64,000 nucleotides of DNA, from positions 248,001 through 312,000 of the forward strand of contig NZ_CP048812.1 of the NCBI RefSeq assembly GCF_010977575.1. Reading direction: 5' to 3'. Of this stretch, positions 51,584 through 59,859 are shown one piece after another (within the stretch, counting starts at the first letter, position 1; each line of letters begins with the position of its first letter). Made by a program: the position numbers and the translations under genes. This stretch comes from Halomonas socia (GTDB lineage Bacteria; Pseudomonadota; Gammaproteobacteria; Pseudomonadales; Halomonadaceae). A model generated the notes under the pieces. That model had not been told where the DNA came from and did not search any database. It worked only from the letters and a program-made list of their open reading frames with translations.

Positions 51584-52453
51584 TTAGCTCGCCTGGTTCT
51601 GTTGCTCAAAAGCACGCAGCGTCTGCTCGCGGATCAATCCCAAGCACTCGCGCTTGACCGTCATGAACTCTGATGTGGTCAACAGTTCCTGAGTACGCGG
51701 ACGCGGCAACCGTACGGGTATGTCGGCGATGATTCGCCCAGGGCTCGCGCTCATCACCACGATGCGATCGGAGAGGAACACCGCCTCGTCAATGTCATGG
51801 GTGACGAACAGCACCGTGTTCTTGAACTCGCTCCAGATCTCGAGCAGGTTCTCCTGCATCATGCTGCGGGTCTGGGCATCCAGCGCACCGAAGGGCTCGT
51901 CCATCAGCAGAACGCTGGGATAGTTGGCCAGTGCCCGGGCGATACCTACGCGCTGCTGCATGCCACCAGAGAGCGTGGAGGGATAGGCTTTGGCATAACG
52001 TGACAGCCCTACTAGTGAGAGGAAGGTACTTGCCACGCTGTCAGCCTCCCGCGAGCCCACGCCCGCCATCAGTGGGCCAAAGGCGACGTTCTGTTTCACC
52101 GTTTTCCACGGGAACAGAGAATGCTGTTGAAAGACCATGCCACGGTCAGGCCCTGGGTTGGCAACCGCCTGGCCGTCGAGCAGCACCTCTCCCCGGGTCG
52201 GCTTGACGAAGCCGGCCACACTGTTCATCAGGGTCGACTTGCCGCAACCGGAGGGACCCAGCAAAGAGACGAACTCACTCGGCTGGATCTCGAGACTAGC
52301 GTCTTCCACCGCAGGATGGGGGCCATTGGCGGTGGCGAAGACGATGTCGATGCTGCGCACGCTGATCCTGCCCTTGCCACTTGTCGTGCGAGGGCGATAG
52401 TTGTGGGGGTGTTCGACGACAGCGGCGCGATTGAGTCGGGTGGTGCTCATCAT
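51584..52453 (-). CDS. ABC transporter ATP-binding protein (nitrate/sulfonate/taurine type)
   Basis: A 289-residue ATPase. Walker A LLGPSGCGKST, Q-loop VFQQHSLFPW, signature LSGGMQQR, Walker B VLLMDEPFGALD and the switch His in VTHDIDEA are all intact. Start at the double ATG 52453/52450, which overlaps the permease stop; the longer open frame is a shadow. Energizes import with the permease and the NosL-tailed binding protein. Best relatives by motif are TauB/SsuB/NrtD. Confidence 0.95.
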   Translation of the reverse strand: MMSTTRLNRAAVVEHPHNYRPRTTSGKGRISVRSIDIVFATANGPHPAVEDASLEIQPSEFVSLLGPSGCGKSTLMNSVAGFVKPTRGEVLLDGQAVANPGPDRGMVFQQHSLFPWKTVKQNVAFGPLMAGVGSREADSVASTFLSLVGLSRYAKAYPSTLSGGMQQRVGIARALANYPSVLLMDEPFGALDAQTRSMMQENLLEIWSEFKNTVLFVTHDIDEAVFLSDRIVVMSASPGRIIADIPVRLPRPRTQELLTTSEFMTVKRECLGLIREQTLRAFEQQNQAS

Positions 52454-53373
52454 GACTTGGCTCCCTCGATCTGCCAGCGCAGCAGCGGTGCGCAGGCCTT
52501 GCGGACCAGCAAGGTGCACAGCGAGCCCAGCCCGCCAATGACCAACATACCGATGATGATCTTGGGGTACTCGACCAGGGTGTAGGCTGACCAGGTGAAG
52601 TAGCCAATGCCGTACTGGCCGCTGATGATCTCGCCGGCCAGCAGCGAAAACCATGCCACGCCCATACCGATGGCAAGCCCCGCAACAATGCTCGGCAGCG
52701 CGCCGGGGAGCACCACGTGCCAGAGAATGGCGGTATTGCTTGCCCCCAGGCTACGGGCTGCACGCACCAGCACCTTGGACGTCTGATCGACGCCATGTAC
52801 GGTATTTATTACAATCGGGAACAGCGCCCCGAGGAAGGTAATGAAGACAATGCTCGACTGTTCACTAGGCATCATCAGGATCGCCAGCGGAATCCAGGCC
52901 ACCGCGGGAATAGGCCTTAGTATCTCGATGTAGGGCAGGATCACGTCCTCGGCGAAGCGCGAGCGGCCCATCATCACCCCAAGCACCACGCCGGTCACCA
53001 CGGCAAGACCGTACGCCATAGCGATGCGCAACATGCTATGGAAAATATGAACATAGAACTCCTGGCTCGAAGCCTGAGCCAGGAACTCCGCCCCCACCAC
53101 CAAAGGCCCGGGCACGTTGTCAAAGCGCACGAAGAAATCGAAGCCGTAGGTCGATGCGAGATGCCAGCCGAGGGCCGCCACCAACAACGCGCCGATGCGT
53201 ACCATGTATCGATCCCAGTTCGCTGGCAGGTAGCTCCGGGATTCGCCGAGATACGCGCCAGCGGGCGTTGCTGTAACAGGCTTGGCCTCGGCTGGGGATC
53301 GCCCGGAAGATTCCAGCGGGCCAGACATTACAGCCTCTGAGAGTGGTGGGCGGGGCTTAGGATTCAAGCTCAT
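52450..53373 (-). CDS. ABC transporter permease (nitrate/sulfonate/taurine type)
   Basis: A 307-residue inner-membrane protein with six predicted helices and the EAA loop (VRAARSLGASNTAILWHVVLPGALPSIVAGLAIGMGVAW). It has a long cytoplasmic N-terminal extension of about 55 residues before the first helix. Start at ATG 53373, with AAAGGTGA six bases upstream, is preferred over an in-frame start three codons earlier. Coupled to the ATPase gene by an overlap. A 447-base gap separates it from the binding-protein gene upstream. Confidence 0.95.
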   Translation of the reverse strand: MSLNPKPRPPLSEAVMSGPLESSGRSPAEAKPVTATPAGAYLGESRSYLPANWDRYMVRIGALLVAALGWHLASTYGFDFFVRFDNVPGPLVVGAEFLAQASSQEFYVHIFHSMLRIAMAYGLAVVTGVVLGVMMGRSRFAEDVILPYIEILRPIPAVAWIPLAILMMPSEQSSIVFITFLGALFPIVINTVHGVDQTSKVLVRAARSLGASNTAILWHVVLPGALPSIVAGLAIGMGVAWFSLLAGEIISGQYGIGYFTWSAYTLVEYPKIIIGMLVIGGLGSLCTLLVRKACAPLLRWQIEGAKS

Positions 53374-53820
53374 TGGGGTCACCTTTCGTCACGGGAGCGT
53401 GTCAACGCTACGCTGTGGGTAGTGAATCCGGCTCTTGTTCTGTGGCTATTGCCGGGAGTGAAGCTTGTACTAACAAGTCATATCATTTACCCAGTAAGTT
53501 GCATCAGTCGTGCCAATACCTCTCAAAACCTTTCCAAGGACTTAATCCAAAAGGAATTTTTATTTTATCGCCACATTAAAACGAACTCTTGGCGCATATA
53601 GCAGCGCACCTACATGGTGCATATCGTCATTGAGCGGCGCCAGCTTGAAGCGCGCTTCGCCTCATGAAGAACAAGATCTTATAACAAGTAGTACAAGCCA
53701 TCCCTCGCAAATCGGTTGCCGATCTCAAGAAACAAGCCAAGTAATATCAGGAAACGAGAAAATGGGGCACGGTTGAAGCCGTGCCCCTGGAACCAATAAA
53801 AATATATGAAGGTCTTTGAG
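53374..53820. promoter_or_regulatory. Intergenic region with two CTTGTACTA sites
   Basis: No gene is seen in these 447 A+T-rich bases. CTTGTACTAACAAG (53464-53477) is a full HutC-type CTTGT-N4-ACAAG palindrome about 90 bases upstream of the permease. ACAAGTAGTACAAG (53684-53697) contains the same CTTGTACTA on the minus strand. The left end probably holds the promoter of permease-ATPase-gntR-aprA-like and the right end holds a terminator for the binding-protein gene. Confidence 0.55.
53764..53787 (-). terminator. Hairpin terminator after the binding-protein gene
   Basis: Perfect nine-base arms GGGGCACGG/CCGTGCCCC with a six-base loop are followed on the minus strand by ATTTTC. It lies 34 bases past the stop of the binding-protein gene, separating it from the permease genes. 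Confidence 0.7.
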
Positions 53821-55203
53821 TCAATTCGTCATGGCAAGGCCTTCCTCGTCGGAAGCGGCCAGGGCGATCATCCTGCCTCCGTTATCGGCTATATATGCTT
53901 CAGAATCGGCACGCTTCATGAAGGCTACCACTTCGCCGGCAGGTGTTTCGGAAAAGAAGGCTGCCTTGCCGAACATCTTAATCCCACTGTGATGATCGTA
54001 TACGTATGTGGCGTAGACCTCTCGCCCTTCGTCCTCGGCTACACGGTAAGCAGACACCATATCAGCCACACTGTCGTACTCGACGATAGCGTCGTCGGCG
54101 AACCATATCTGAGCCGGGCTGAGATCGGAGTTCTGCGCCACGGGCGTGACCATGCGCTCAAGATCGGCGGCATAATCCAATCCGGACGCCTCATAGGCAC
54201 GACGTATGTAGCCATCATCGACCCAGGCGTCGAAGTCGAGATCGGGTATGTCGCGCTCGTCCTGCAGTAGAGCATGATCGTACTCCAGCGCATCGACCCA
54301 CTCCGACTTGATGGTGGCGTCCAATGTACTGATGCCGCCCTCGCTGAGGTAGAGATAGAGCACCTCCTTGGCCACCCCGGTCCATTCACTCAATTGAACG
54401 GCAGCGCGCATCGGATCCTCTTCAACCCACTGCTGCGCCTCTAGAGTGGCCTGTAGCACGCCATCTACCACCTCTGGATAGCGCTCAGCAAAAGCCTTAC
54501 GCACCACGATGCCATGGAAGGTCGGCACGCCAGCCTCGCTACCGTCGAAGATCTTGCGCCCTGTGCCGCGGAATTCCATCACTTCCGACCAGGGTCCGAA
54601 GTCGGCATGGGCATCGATGCGGTTACCGGCGATATTGGCTACCCCAACGGGCGGACTCTGGTCTACGATGGCGACATCGCCGTCTAATCCTGCATCGCGC
54701 AGCGCCTTGAGTGTCATTCCCCAAGCAGCACTACCCACCGGCGTAGAGATACGCTTACCGGCCAGCCCTTCTAAGGAATGTACGTCGGAGGCCACCGGGA
54801 CTACGATGCCGTTGCCGGTTCCCTGCCGATTGTAACCAGTCACGGCAATGAAACGGGTCTCGTTACGTCCAGTAGCCTGAAAACTGGCCCCGTTGACAAT
54901 CAGCGGGTAGTCGCCCATCACACCAAATTCCAGGTTCCCTGCCATCATCTGGTTGGTAATGGGCGGTCCCGAATCATAATCGCGAAAGATTATCTCGTAC
55001 TCGACATCAGCATAATTGCCGTCTGTAGGAAGATACTTTTCGATCAGGCCAAGTTTCTCCAGTACGATGCCACCCGCGACGGTATTGGTCACCATACTCT
55101 GGTGGCCGACACCAATCGAAATACGCTCCCCCCAAGCGTGACTGCTGAAAATAATCAGTGAACCTAATGCACAGCTAGCCAAAAAATATTTCTTACTACT
55201 CAT
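53821..55203 (-). CDS. ABC substrate-binding protein (NMT1/SsuA type) with C-terminal NosL-like domain
   Basis: A 460-residue exported protein, much longer than usual binding proteins of this family (about 330). After a signal peptide (MSSKKYFLASCALGSLIIFSSHAW) the binding fold runs to about 350 (VGHQSMVTNTVAGGIVLEKLGL; GVMGDYPLIVNG; GKRISTPVGSAAWGMTLKALRDAG). The final 90 residues resemble the NosL family: AQIWFADDAIVEYDSVADMVSAY, ATYVYDH, GKAAFF, GEVVAFMKRADSEAYIADNGGRM. The CxxCGM copper motif of true NosL is absent. ATG 55203, with GAGGTGA upstream, is preferred to a GTG two codons earlier. It is upstream of, and in the same direction as, the permease genes. The fold is certain; the NosL relationship is a by-eye judgement. 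Confidence 0.9.
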   Translation of the reverse strand: MSSKKYFLASCALGSLIIFSSHAWGERISIGVGHQSMVTNTVAGGIVLEKLGLIEKYLPTDGNYADVEYEIIFRDYDSGPPITNQMMAGNLEFGVMGDYPLIVNGASFQATGRNETRFIAVTGYNRQGTGNGIVVPVASDVHSLEGLAGKRISTPVGSAAWGMTLKALRDAGLDGDVAIVDQSPPVGVANIAGNRIDAHADFGPWSEVMEFRGTGRKIFDGSEAGVPTFHGIVVRKAFAERYPEVVDGVLQATLEAQQWVEEDPMRAAVQLSEWTGVAKEVLYLYLSEGGISTLDATIKSEWVDALEYDHALLQDERDIPDLDFDAWVDDGYIRRAYEASGLDYAADLERMVTPVAQNSDLSPAQIWFADDAIVEYDSVADMVSAYRVAEDEGREVYATYVYDHHSGIKMFGKAAFFSETPAGEVVAFMKRADSEAYIADNGGRMIALAASDEEGLAMTN

Positions 55204-55690
55204 GTCCACTCACCTCAAGTAATAATGAATTGTACTTGTACTATCCGGTCATTACCTTCACCCATCACTTGCAGTCCGCGTGCCATATAACGCGACTCCC
55301 CGCACATCTTCATGATTCTAAAAGAGAAAAATCTAAGCCTCGAAATCGAACCAATGACCACTTTATGAATTCTGCTCACAAATAGTGCAAAAAAACCCTA
55401 AAGGTACTACGACGGGGCAACCTCTCGCTGAAAGAAATAAGACAAATAGGACAAGTGGCAGAAGGTACACGTCATTGGCAGACATCCGGATCCACGAGCG
55501 ACTTCCTAAGTACCTCTGCGAAAATTTCCAGCAATGTTCTCTAACCCAGCGCCTTGCGTGAGGTTGTCAACGTTCTAGTCAAGTCATACAAAGAGCCCCC
55601 ACAGGGCCACGGGAGCTGCAATCGGTATATGAACAGGATCGACCGAAGAGATCTTACCTCTCAGTCGTTTAGGGACTCATGGTCGGTGTC
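55204..55690. promoter_or_regulatory. Intergenic region upstream of the binding-protein gene
   Basis: A 487-base A+T-rich stretch without a convincing gene. CTTGTACTA occurs at 55235-55243, 32-40 bases upstream of the binding-protein start, inside a TTGTACTTGTAC direct repeat (55230-55241). It is the third copy of this nine-mer in the locus. Nothing else recognizable is seen toward the proC-like gene. Confidence 0.45.
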
Positions 55691-56485
55691 TTACCCTGAG
55701 CCACTGGCCGCCCGAAAGGCTGCCTCGAGGCCACGAGAAATCGCCTGGCCGATGCCCTCACCCATCATCGTTGTCAGCCCCTTGGCCGTGGTGCCGTCAT
55801 AGGCAATCAGCCGCTCCACCATGTCGCCTGGGTCGGCTCCCAGACTTTCCAGCAGCAGGCTGCCGCCCACCAGGGTCTGCATGACGCCCTCGAGGGCGAT
55901 GTCATCGGCGATTCCCATCTGCCTGGCGTGCTCCAGCATCGATTGGGCCAGCAGTGCCGGGTAGGCAGGGCCGGCGCCACTCAGGGCCGTCAGGTAATCG
56001 AGGTCACGCTCGGCGGGAAGCTCCCGGGCTCTGCCGCAGCTCTCCAGCAGCGCTTGCACCAATCGCTTGTCGGCGTCGGTGACCTGCTGCGAGGCAAACC
56101 ATGGAAAATAGGCCCGGCGAATCTCTGCCGCCGCGTTCGGCATCGCGCGCACCACCCGACGGCTGCCCACCTGGCCGGCGACCTCCTGCAAGGACGCCAT
56201 CGCCAGCAGCGAAACGACCAGCTTGTCGCCGGCCTCGATATCGACGCCGGCGAGATCTTGTGGCCGCACCGAAAGCACGATGACGTCCGCCAGCTCGGCT
56301 AGCTCACGGTTGTCCTCGGTGCCGCGAACGTCGGGCCAGTCGCGGTAGGCGTTGCTGCTCCTGGAGCGCGACGAGACCACCAATTGGCCAGCAGTCACGA
56401 CGCCCTGCTCCAGCAGGGAGAGCCCGAGCGCTCGCCCCATCCACCCCTGCCCGCCGATGATGCCGATCACCGTGCCTTGCGACAT
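55691..56485 (-). CDS. Pyrroline-5-carboxylate reductase family protein (ProC-like)
   Basis: A 264-residue NAD(P)H-binding protein. Rossmann motif GIIGGQGWMGRALGLSLLEQG (with an extra bulky residue in the glycine loop), the RAMPNAAAEIR segment and the dimerization motif LSGAGPAYPALLAQSMLEHARQMGI are those of ProC. ATG 56485 with a GGTGGAG upstream is preferred over the open frame's earlier start. It is divergent from the flavoprotein demethylase and shares the TGTACA operator. It may be a paralogue working on a cyclic imine or N-methylproline-derived intermediate rather than the housekeeping proline enzyme. Confidence 0.88.
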   Translation of the reverse strand: MSQGTVIGIIGGQGWMGRALGLSLLEQGVVTAGQLVVSSRSRSSNAYRDWPDVRGTEDNRELAELADVIVLSVRPQDLAGVDIEAGDKLVVSLLAMASLQEVAGQVGSRRVVRAMPNAAAEIRRAYFPWFASQQVTDADKRLVQALLESCGRARELPAERDLDYLTALSGAGPAYPALLAQSMLEHARQMGIADDIALEGVMQTLVGGSLLLESLGADPGDMVERLIAYDGTTAKGLTTMMGEGIGQAISRGLEAAFRAASGSG

Positions 56486-56575
56486 GTCTCCACCTCTCTT
56501 TGCCACGGGCTAACGCCTGCCGGCAACGATTCCGCCCCTTGATGGCAAGCCTGTTATACCCAGTGCCCCTTCTAT

Positions 56576-56618
56576 CAATGTACATATATGTACATTGAAT
56601 TGACAAGCATGTACATGC
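56576..56618. promoter_or_regulatory. Perfect TGTACA palindromes, probable TetR operators
   Basis: CAATGTACATATATGTACATTG (56576-56597) is a perfect 22-base palindrome, shown here as two CAATGTACATA halves. GCATGTACATGC (56607-56618) is a second one ten bases on. They lie between the divergent proC-like and flavoprotein genes and share the CAATGT/TACAT half-site with the operator of the TetR gene at 42470. Confidence 0.7.
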
Positions 56619-56661
56619 GCGACTAGATTTGTCAAGACCACAACAAGATGGAGCCCCGACC

Positions 56662-58698
56662 ATGGCTAACGATCCGCTGCTGCAGTCCTTTCAGCTCAAG
56701 CATTTGTCGTTGAAAAACAGGCTGATGATGACGGCCCACGAGCCTGCCTACCCCGAAGACGGGATGCCCAAGGCGCTCTACCGCGACTACCACGTCGAGC
56801 GGGCTCGTGCCGGCATCGGCCTGACCATGACCGCCGGGTCGGCGGCGGTGGCCAAGGACAGCCCGCCGGTGTTCAACAACATCCTGGCCTACAAGGACGA
56901 AGTGGTGCCGTGGATGAAAGAACTCACCGACGCCTGCCACGAGCACGGCACGGCGGTGATGATCCAACTGACTCACCTGGGTCGGCGTACCCGCTGGGAC
57001 AAGGGCGACTGGCTACCGGCAGTGTCGCCCTCGCACCGTCGTGAAGCCTCCCACCGCGCCTATCCCAAGCAGGTCGAGGAGTGGGATATCGAACGCCTGA
57101 TCCGCGACTACGCCGACGCCGCCGAGCGCATGCACGCGGCGGGCCTGGATGGCATCGAGCTGCAGGCCTATGGCCACCTGATGGACCAGTTCTGGTCGCC
57201 GCTGACCAACACGCTGGAAGCTCCCTACGGAGGCAATCTCGACAACCGACTGCGCTTTACCTTCGAGGTGTTGCGCGCCATTCGCCAGCGGGTCGGCGAG
57301 GCATTCATCGTCGGGGTGCGCTATACCGGCGATGAGATGCTGCCGGGCGGACTCACGGCCAGCGACGGGATGCAGATTTCGCGGCGCCTGAAGGAGAGCG
57401 GCCTGGTCGACTTCCTCAACGTGGTCCGCGGGCATATCGACACCGACCCCGGGCTCACCGATGTCATCCCCATCCAGGGCATGCCCAGCGCCCCGCACCT
57501 CGACTTCGCCGGTGAGATCCGCCGCGCGGTGGACTTCCCCACCTTCCATGGCGCCAAGATCCAGGACGTCGCCACCGCCCGCCATGCCATCGCCTCGGGC
57601 AAGGTCGACATGATTGGCATGACCCGCGCCCACATGGCCGATCCGCACATCGTGCGCAAGATCATCGAAGGCCGCGAGGAGGAGATCCGCCCCTGCGTGG
57701 GTGCCAACTACTGCCTCGACCGTATCTACCAGGGCGGTGCCGCCTACTGCATCCACAACGCCGCCACCGGCCGCGAAACCAGCATGCCCCACACCATCCC
57801 CAAGGCAGAGCGGCAGCGCCGAATGGTGATCCTCGGCGCCGGACCCGCGGGCCTGGAAGCCGCCCGTGTCGCCGGCGAACGGGGTCATTCAGTGGTGGTG
57901 CTGGAAGCCGCCAGCGATGCCGGCGGCCAGGTGCGCCTCACCGCGCAGAGTGAACGCCGCCGCGAGATGCTGGGCATCATCGATTGGCGCCTGGCGCAGT
58001 GCGAAGCGCTCGGCGTCGAGATCCGCTACAACGTCTGGGCCGAGGCCGAGGAGGTGCTCGCCGAGAAACCGGACGTGGTGATCGTGGCCACCGGCGGCTA
58101 CCCCATGGAGGATCAGCCCGCGGTCGGCAGCGAGCTGGTGGTCAACACCTGGGATATTCTTTCCGGGCACGTCGCGCCGGGCAAACGCGTGCTGCTGTTC
58201 GATGATGCCGGCGATCATGCCGCCATGCAGGCAGCGGAGATCATCGCCGCCAGCGGGGCCGAGCTCGAGATCATGACACCGGATCGTACCTTCTCGGCGG
58301 AAATCATGGCCATGAACCTGGTGCCCTACATGCGCTCTCTGCAACGCCCCAACGTCACCTTCACCCCCACCTATCGGCTGAAGTCCGTGCAGCGCGATGG
58401 CAGCGAGCTGCTGGCTACTATCACCAGCGACTATCTGGACCTGAACCATGAGCGACGCATCGATCAGGTAGTGGTCAATTACGGCATCACGCCGATGGCC
58501 GACATCTATTTCGAACTCAAGCCACACTCCAGCAACGGCGGCGAGGTGGACTACGAAGATCTCATCGTCGGCAGGCCACAAGCCGTCAACCGAAACCCGG
58601 AGGGTGGTTTCCAGCTGTTCCGCATCGGCGACGCCGTCGAGTCGCGCAACACCCATGCCGCGATCTACGATGCCCTGCGGTTGGTCAAGGACCTGTAA
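56662..58698 (+). CDS. NADH:flavin oxidoreductase/TMADH-family demethylase (DgcA or N-methylproline demethylase type)
   Basis: A 678-residue flavoprotein. An N-terminal FMN barrel (1-370; SPLTNTLEAPYGGNLDNRLRFTFEV) is followed by a 4Fe-4S motif region (CVGANYCLDRIYQGGAAYC, about 360-385) and a dinucleotide-binding domain (VILGAGPAGLEAARVAGERGHSVVVLE). This is the trimethylamine dehydrogenase architecture of DgcA (dimethylglycine) and of N-methylproline demethylase. Start at ATG 56662 with GGAG upstream. Being next to gbcB/gbcA favours dimethylglycine; the divergent ProC-like gene and the absence of a dgcB Fe-S gene in the window favour an N-methylproline role. Regulated probably by the TetR protein through the upstream palindromes. 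Confidence 0.87.
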   Translation: MANDPLLQSFQLKHLSLKNRLMMTAHEPAYPEDGMPKALYRDYHVERARAGIGLTMTAGSAAVAKDSPPVFNNILAYKDEVVPWMKELTDACHEHGTAVMIQLTHLGRRTRWDKGDWLPAVSPSHRREASHRAYPKQVEEWDIERLIRDYADAAERMHAAGLDGIELQAYGHLMDQFWSPLTNTLEAPYGGNLDNRLRFTFEVLRAIRQRVGEAFIVGVRYTGDEMLPGGLTASDGMQISRRLKESGLVDFLNVVRGHIDTDPGLTDVIPIQGMPSAPHLDFAGEIRRAVDFPTFHGAKIQDVATARHAIASGKVDMIGMTRAHMADPHIVRKIIEGREEEIRPCVGANYCLDRIYQGGAAYCIHNAATGRETSMPHTIPKAERQRRMVILGAGPAGLEAARVAGERGHSVVVLEAASDAGGQVRLTAQSERRREMLGIIDWRLAQCEALGVEIRYNVWAEAEEVLAEKPDVVIVATGGYPMEDQPAVGSELVVNTWDILSGHVAPGKRVLLFDDAGDHAAMQAAEIIAASGAELEIMTPDRTFSAEIMAMNLVPYMRSLQRPNVTFTPTYRLKSVQRDGSELLATITSDYLDLNHERRIDQVVVNYGITPMADIYFELKPHSSNGGEVDYEDLIVGRPQAVNRNPEGGFQLFRIGDAVESRNTHAAIYDALRLVKDL

Positions 58699-58704
58699 CG
58701 CGAT

Positions 58705-58733
58705 AGCCCCGTGCCGCAACGCGGCACGGGGCT
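58705..58733. terminator. Bidirectional hairpin between convergent genes
   Basis: Perfect 12-base arms AGCCCCGTGCCG/CGGCACGGGGCT with a five-base loop sit between the flavoprotein stop (58698) and the gbcB stop (58753). There is no U-tract, but the position and stability suggest a shared terminator. Confidence 0.6.
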
Positions 58734-58752
58734 CGCAGCACGTCCTCTCGCC

Positions 58753-59859
58753 TCAGTACTCCACCACCACATCACCGGTGGGCATGCTGCAGCAGGAGAG
58801 AATATAGCCCTCGGCGATATCCTCGTCGGTGATGCCGCCGTTGTGCTCCATCTCGACCTGCCCCGAGCTCAGCGGTACGCGGCAGGTGCCGCAGATCCCC
58901 ATCCCGCAGGCCTTGGGAATGTGCAACCCGAGCTTGGCGGCGGCAGCATGCACCGTCTCGCCGGGCTGGATACGCACGCTCTTGCCGGTGGCGGAGAACT
59001 CGACGCTGAGCATCTCCTCCACGTCGAACTCGTCGGCCTCGGCTTCGGCCTGCTCGACCAGCTCCAGCACGTCCTCCTGCACCTCAAGTGGCGTGGCGCC
59101 GAACGACTCCTCGTGGTAGTGGGCCATATCGAAGCCGTTGTCGCGCAGGATACGCTTGACCGAATTCATGTAAGGCGTCGGGCCGCAGCAAAATATCTCG
59201 CGCTCCATGAAGTCCGGGGCCATCAGCTCGAGCATTGCCTGGCTGAGATAGCCACGGAAGCCGGCCCAGGGTTCACCCAGCTCGTCGCTGCGCTCGCAGA
59301 CGATATGCAGCTTGAATTCGGGAATCCGCGAGAAGATATGCTCCAGCTCACGATGGAAGATGATGTCGCCGGGGGTGCGTGCGCTGTGCACGAATTCCAG
59401 ATCCACCGCGGCATTGGTATCGAAGAACCAGCGTGCCATCGACATCAGCGGCGTGATACCCACCCCGCCGGAGAGCATCAGTATCTTGTCGGCGGGATAA
59501 TCGATGGCGTTGAAATTGCCCACCGGGCCATGGACTGCCAGCTCGTCGCCAATGCGCAGGTGATCATGCAACCAGTTGGAGACCTTGCCGCCGGACACCC
59601 GCTTGACGCTAATCGAGAAGCTGTAGGGGATTGAGGGCGAACTGGAGATGGTATAGGAACGCATCATCGGCTCGCCGTCGATCTCCAGCTCCAGGGTCAC
59701 GAACTGGCCGGGCTTGAAGAAGAACAGCACCGGCTGCTCGGCCATGAAGCAGAAGGTACGCACGTCCCAGGTCTCCTGGATCACCTTGACGCAGCGCACC
59801 AGGTGGCGGCCGTTGGTCCAGGTCTGAGTGGTGACCGGATTGAGGAAGTTGCTTGACAT
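58753..59859 (-). CDS. gbcB: Glycine betaine monooxygenase reductase subunit
   Basis: A 368-residue reductase that feeds electrons from NAD(P)H to the Rieske oxygenase GbcA. The FAD domain has RSYTISSSPS, the NAD domain has LSGGVGITPLMSMARWF and CCGPTPYMNSV, and the C-terminal 2Fe-2S ferredoxin domain has the CGMGICGTC cluster with the last Cys in LSCC. Start at ATG 59859 (MSSNFLNPVTTQTWTNG); the open frame extends upstream but crosses the promoter. Divergent from gbcA across a 312-base region. Confidence 0.95.
   Translation of the reverse strand: MSSNFLNPVTTQTWTNGRHLVRCVKVIQETWDVRTFCFMAEQPVLFFFKPGQFVTLELEIDGEPMMRSYTISSSPSIPYSFSISVKRVSGGKVSNWLHDHLRIGDELAVHGPVGNFNAIDYPADKILMLSGGVGITPLMSMARWFFDTNAAVDLEFVHSARTPGDIIFHRELEHIFSRIPEFKLHIVCERSDELGEPWAGFRGYLSQAMLELMAPDFMEREIFCCGPTPYMNSVKRILRDNGFDMAHYHEESFGATPLEVQEDVLELVEQAEAEADEFDVEEMLSVEFSATGKSVRIQPGETVHAAAAKLGLHIPKACGMGICGTCRVPLSSGQVEMEHNGGITDEDIAEGYILSCCSMPTGDVVVEY

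Noticed and set aside
55554-55802. Small open frame in the 55.2-55.7 kb gap
   Set aside because: It overlaps the end of the proC-like gene, lacks a Shine-Dalgarno and shows no protein-like pattern.
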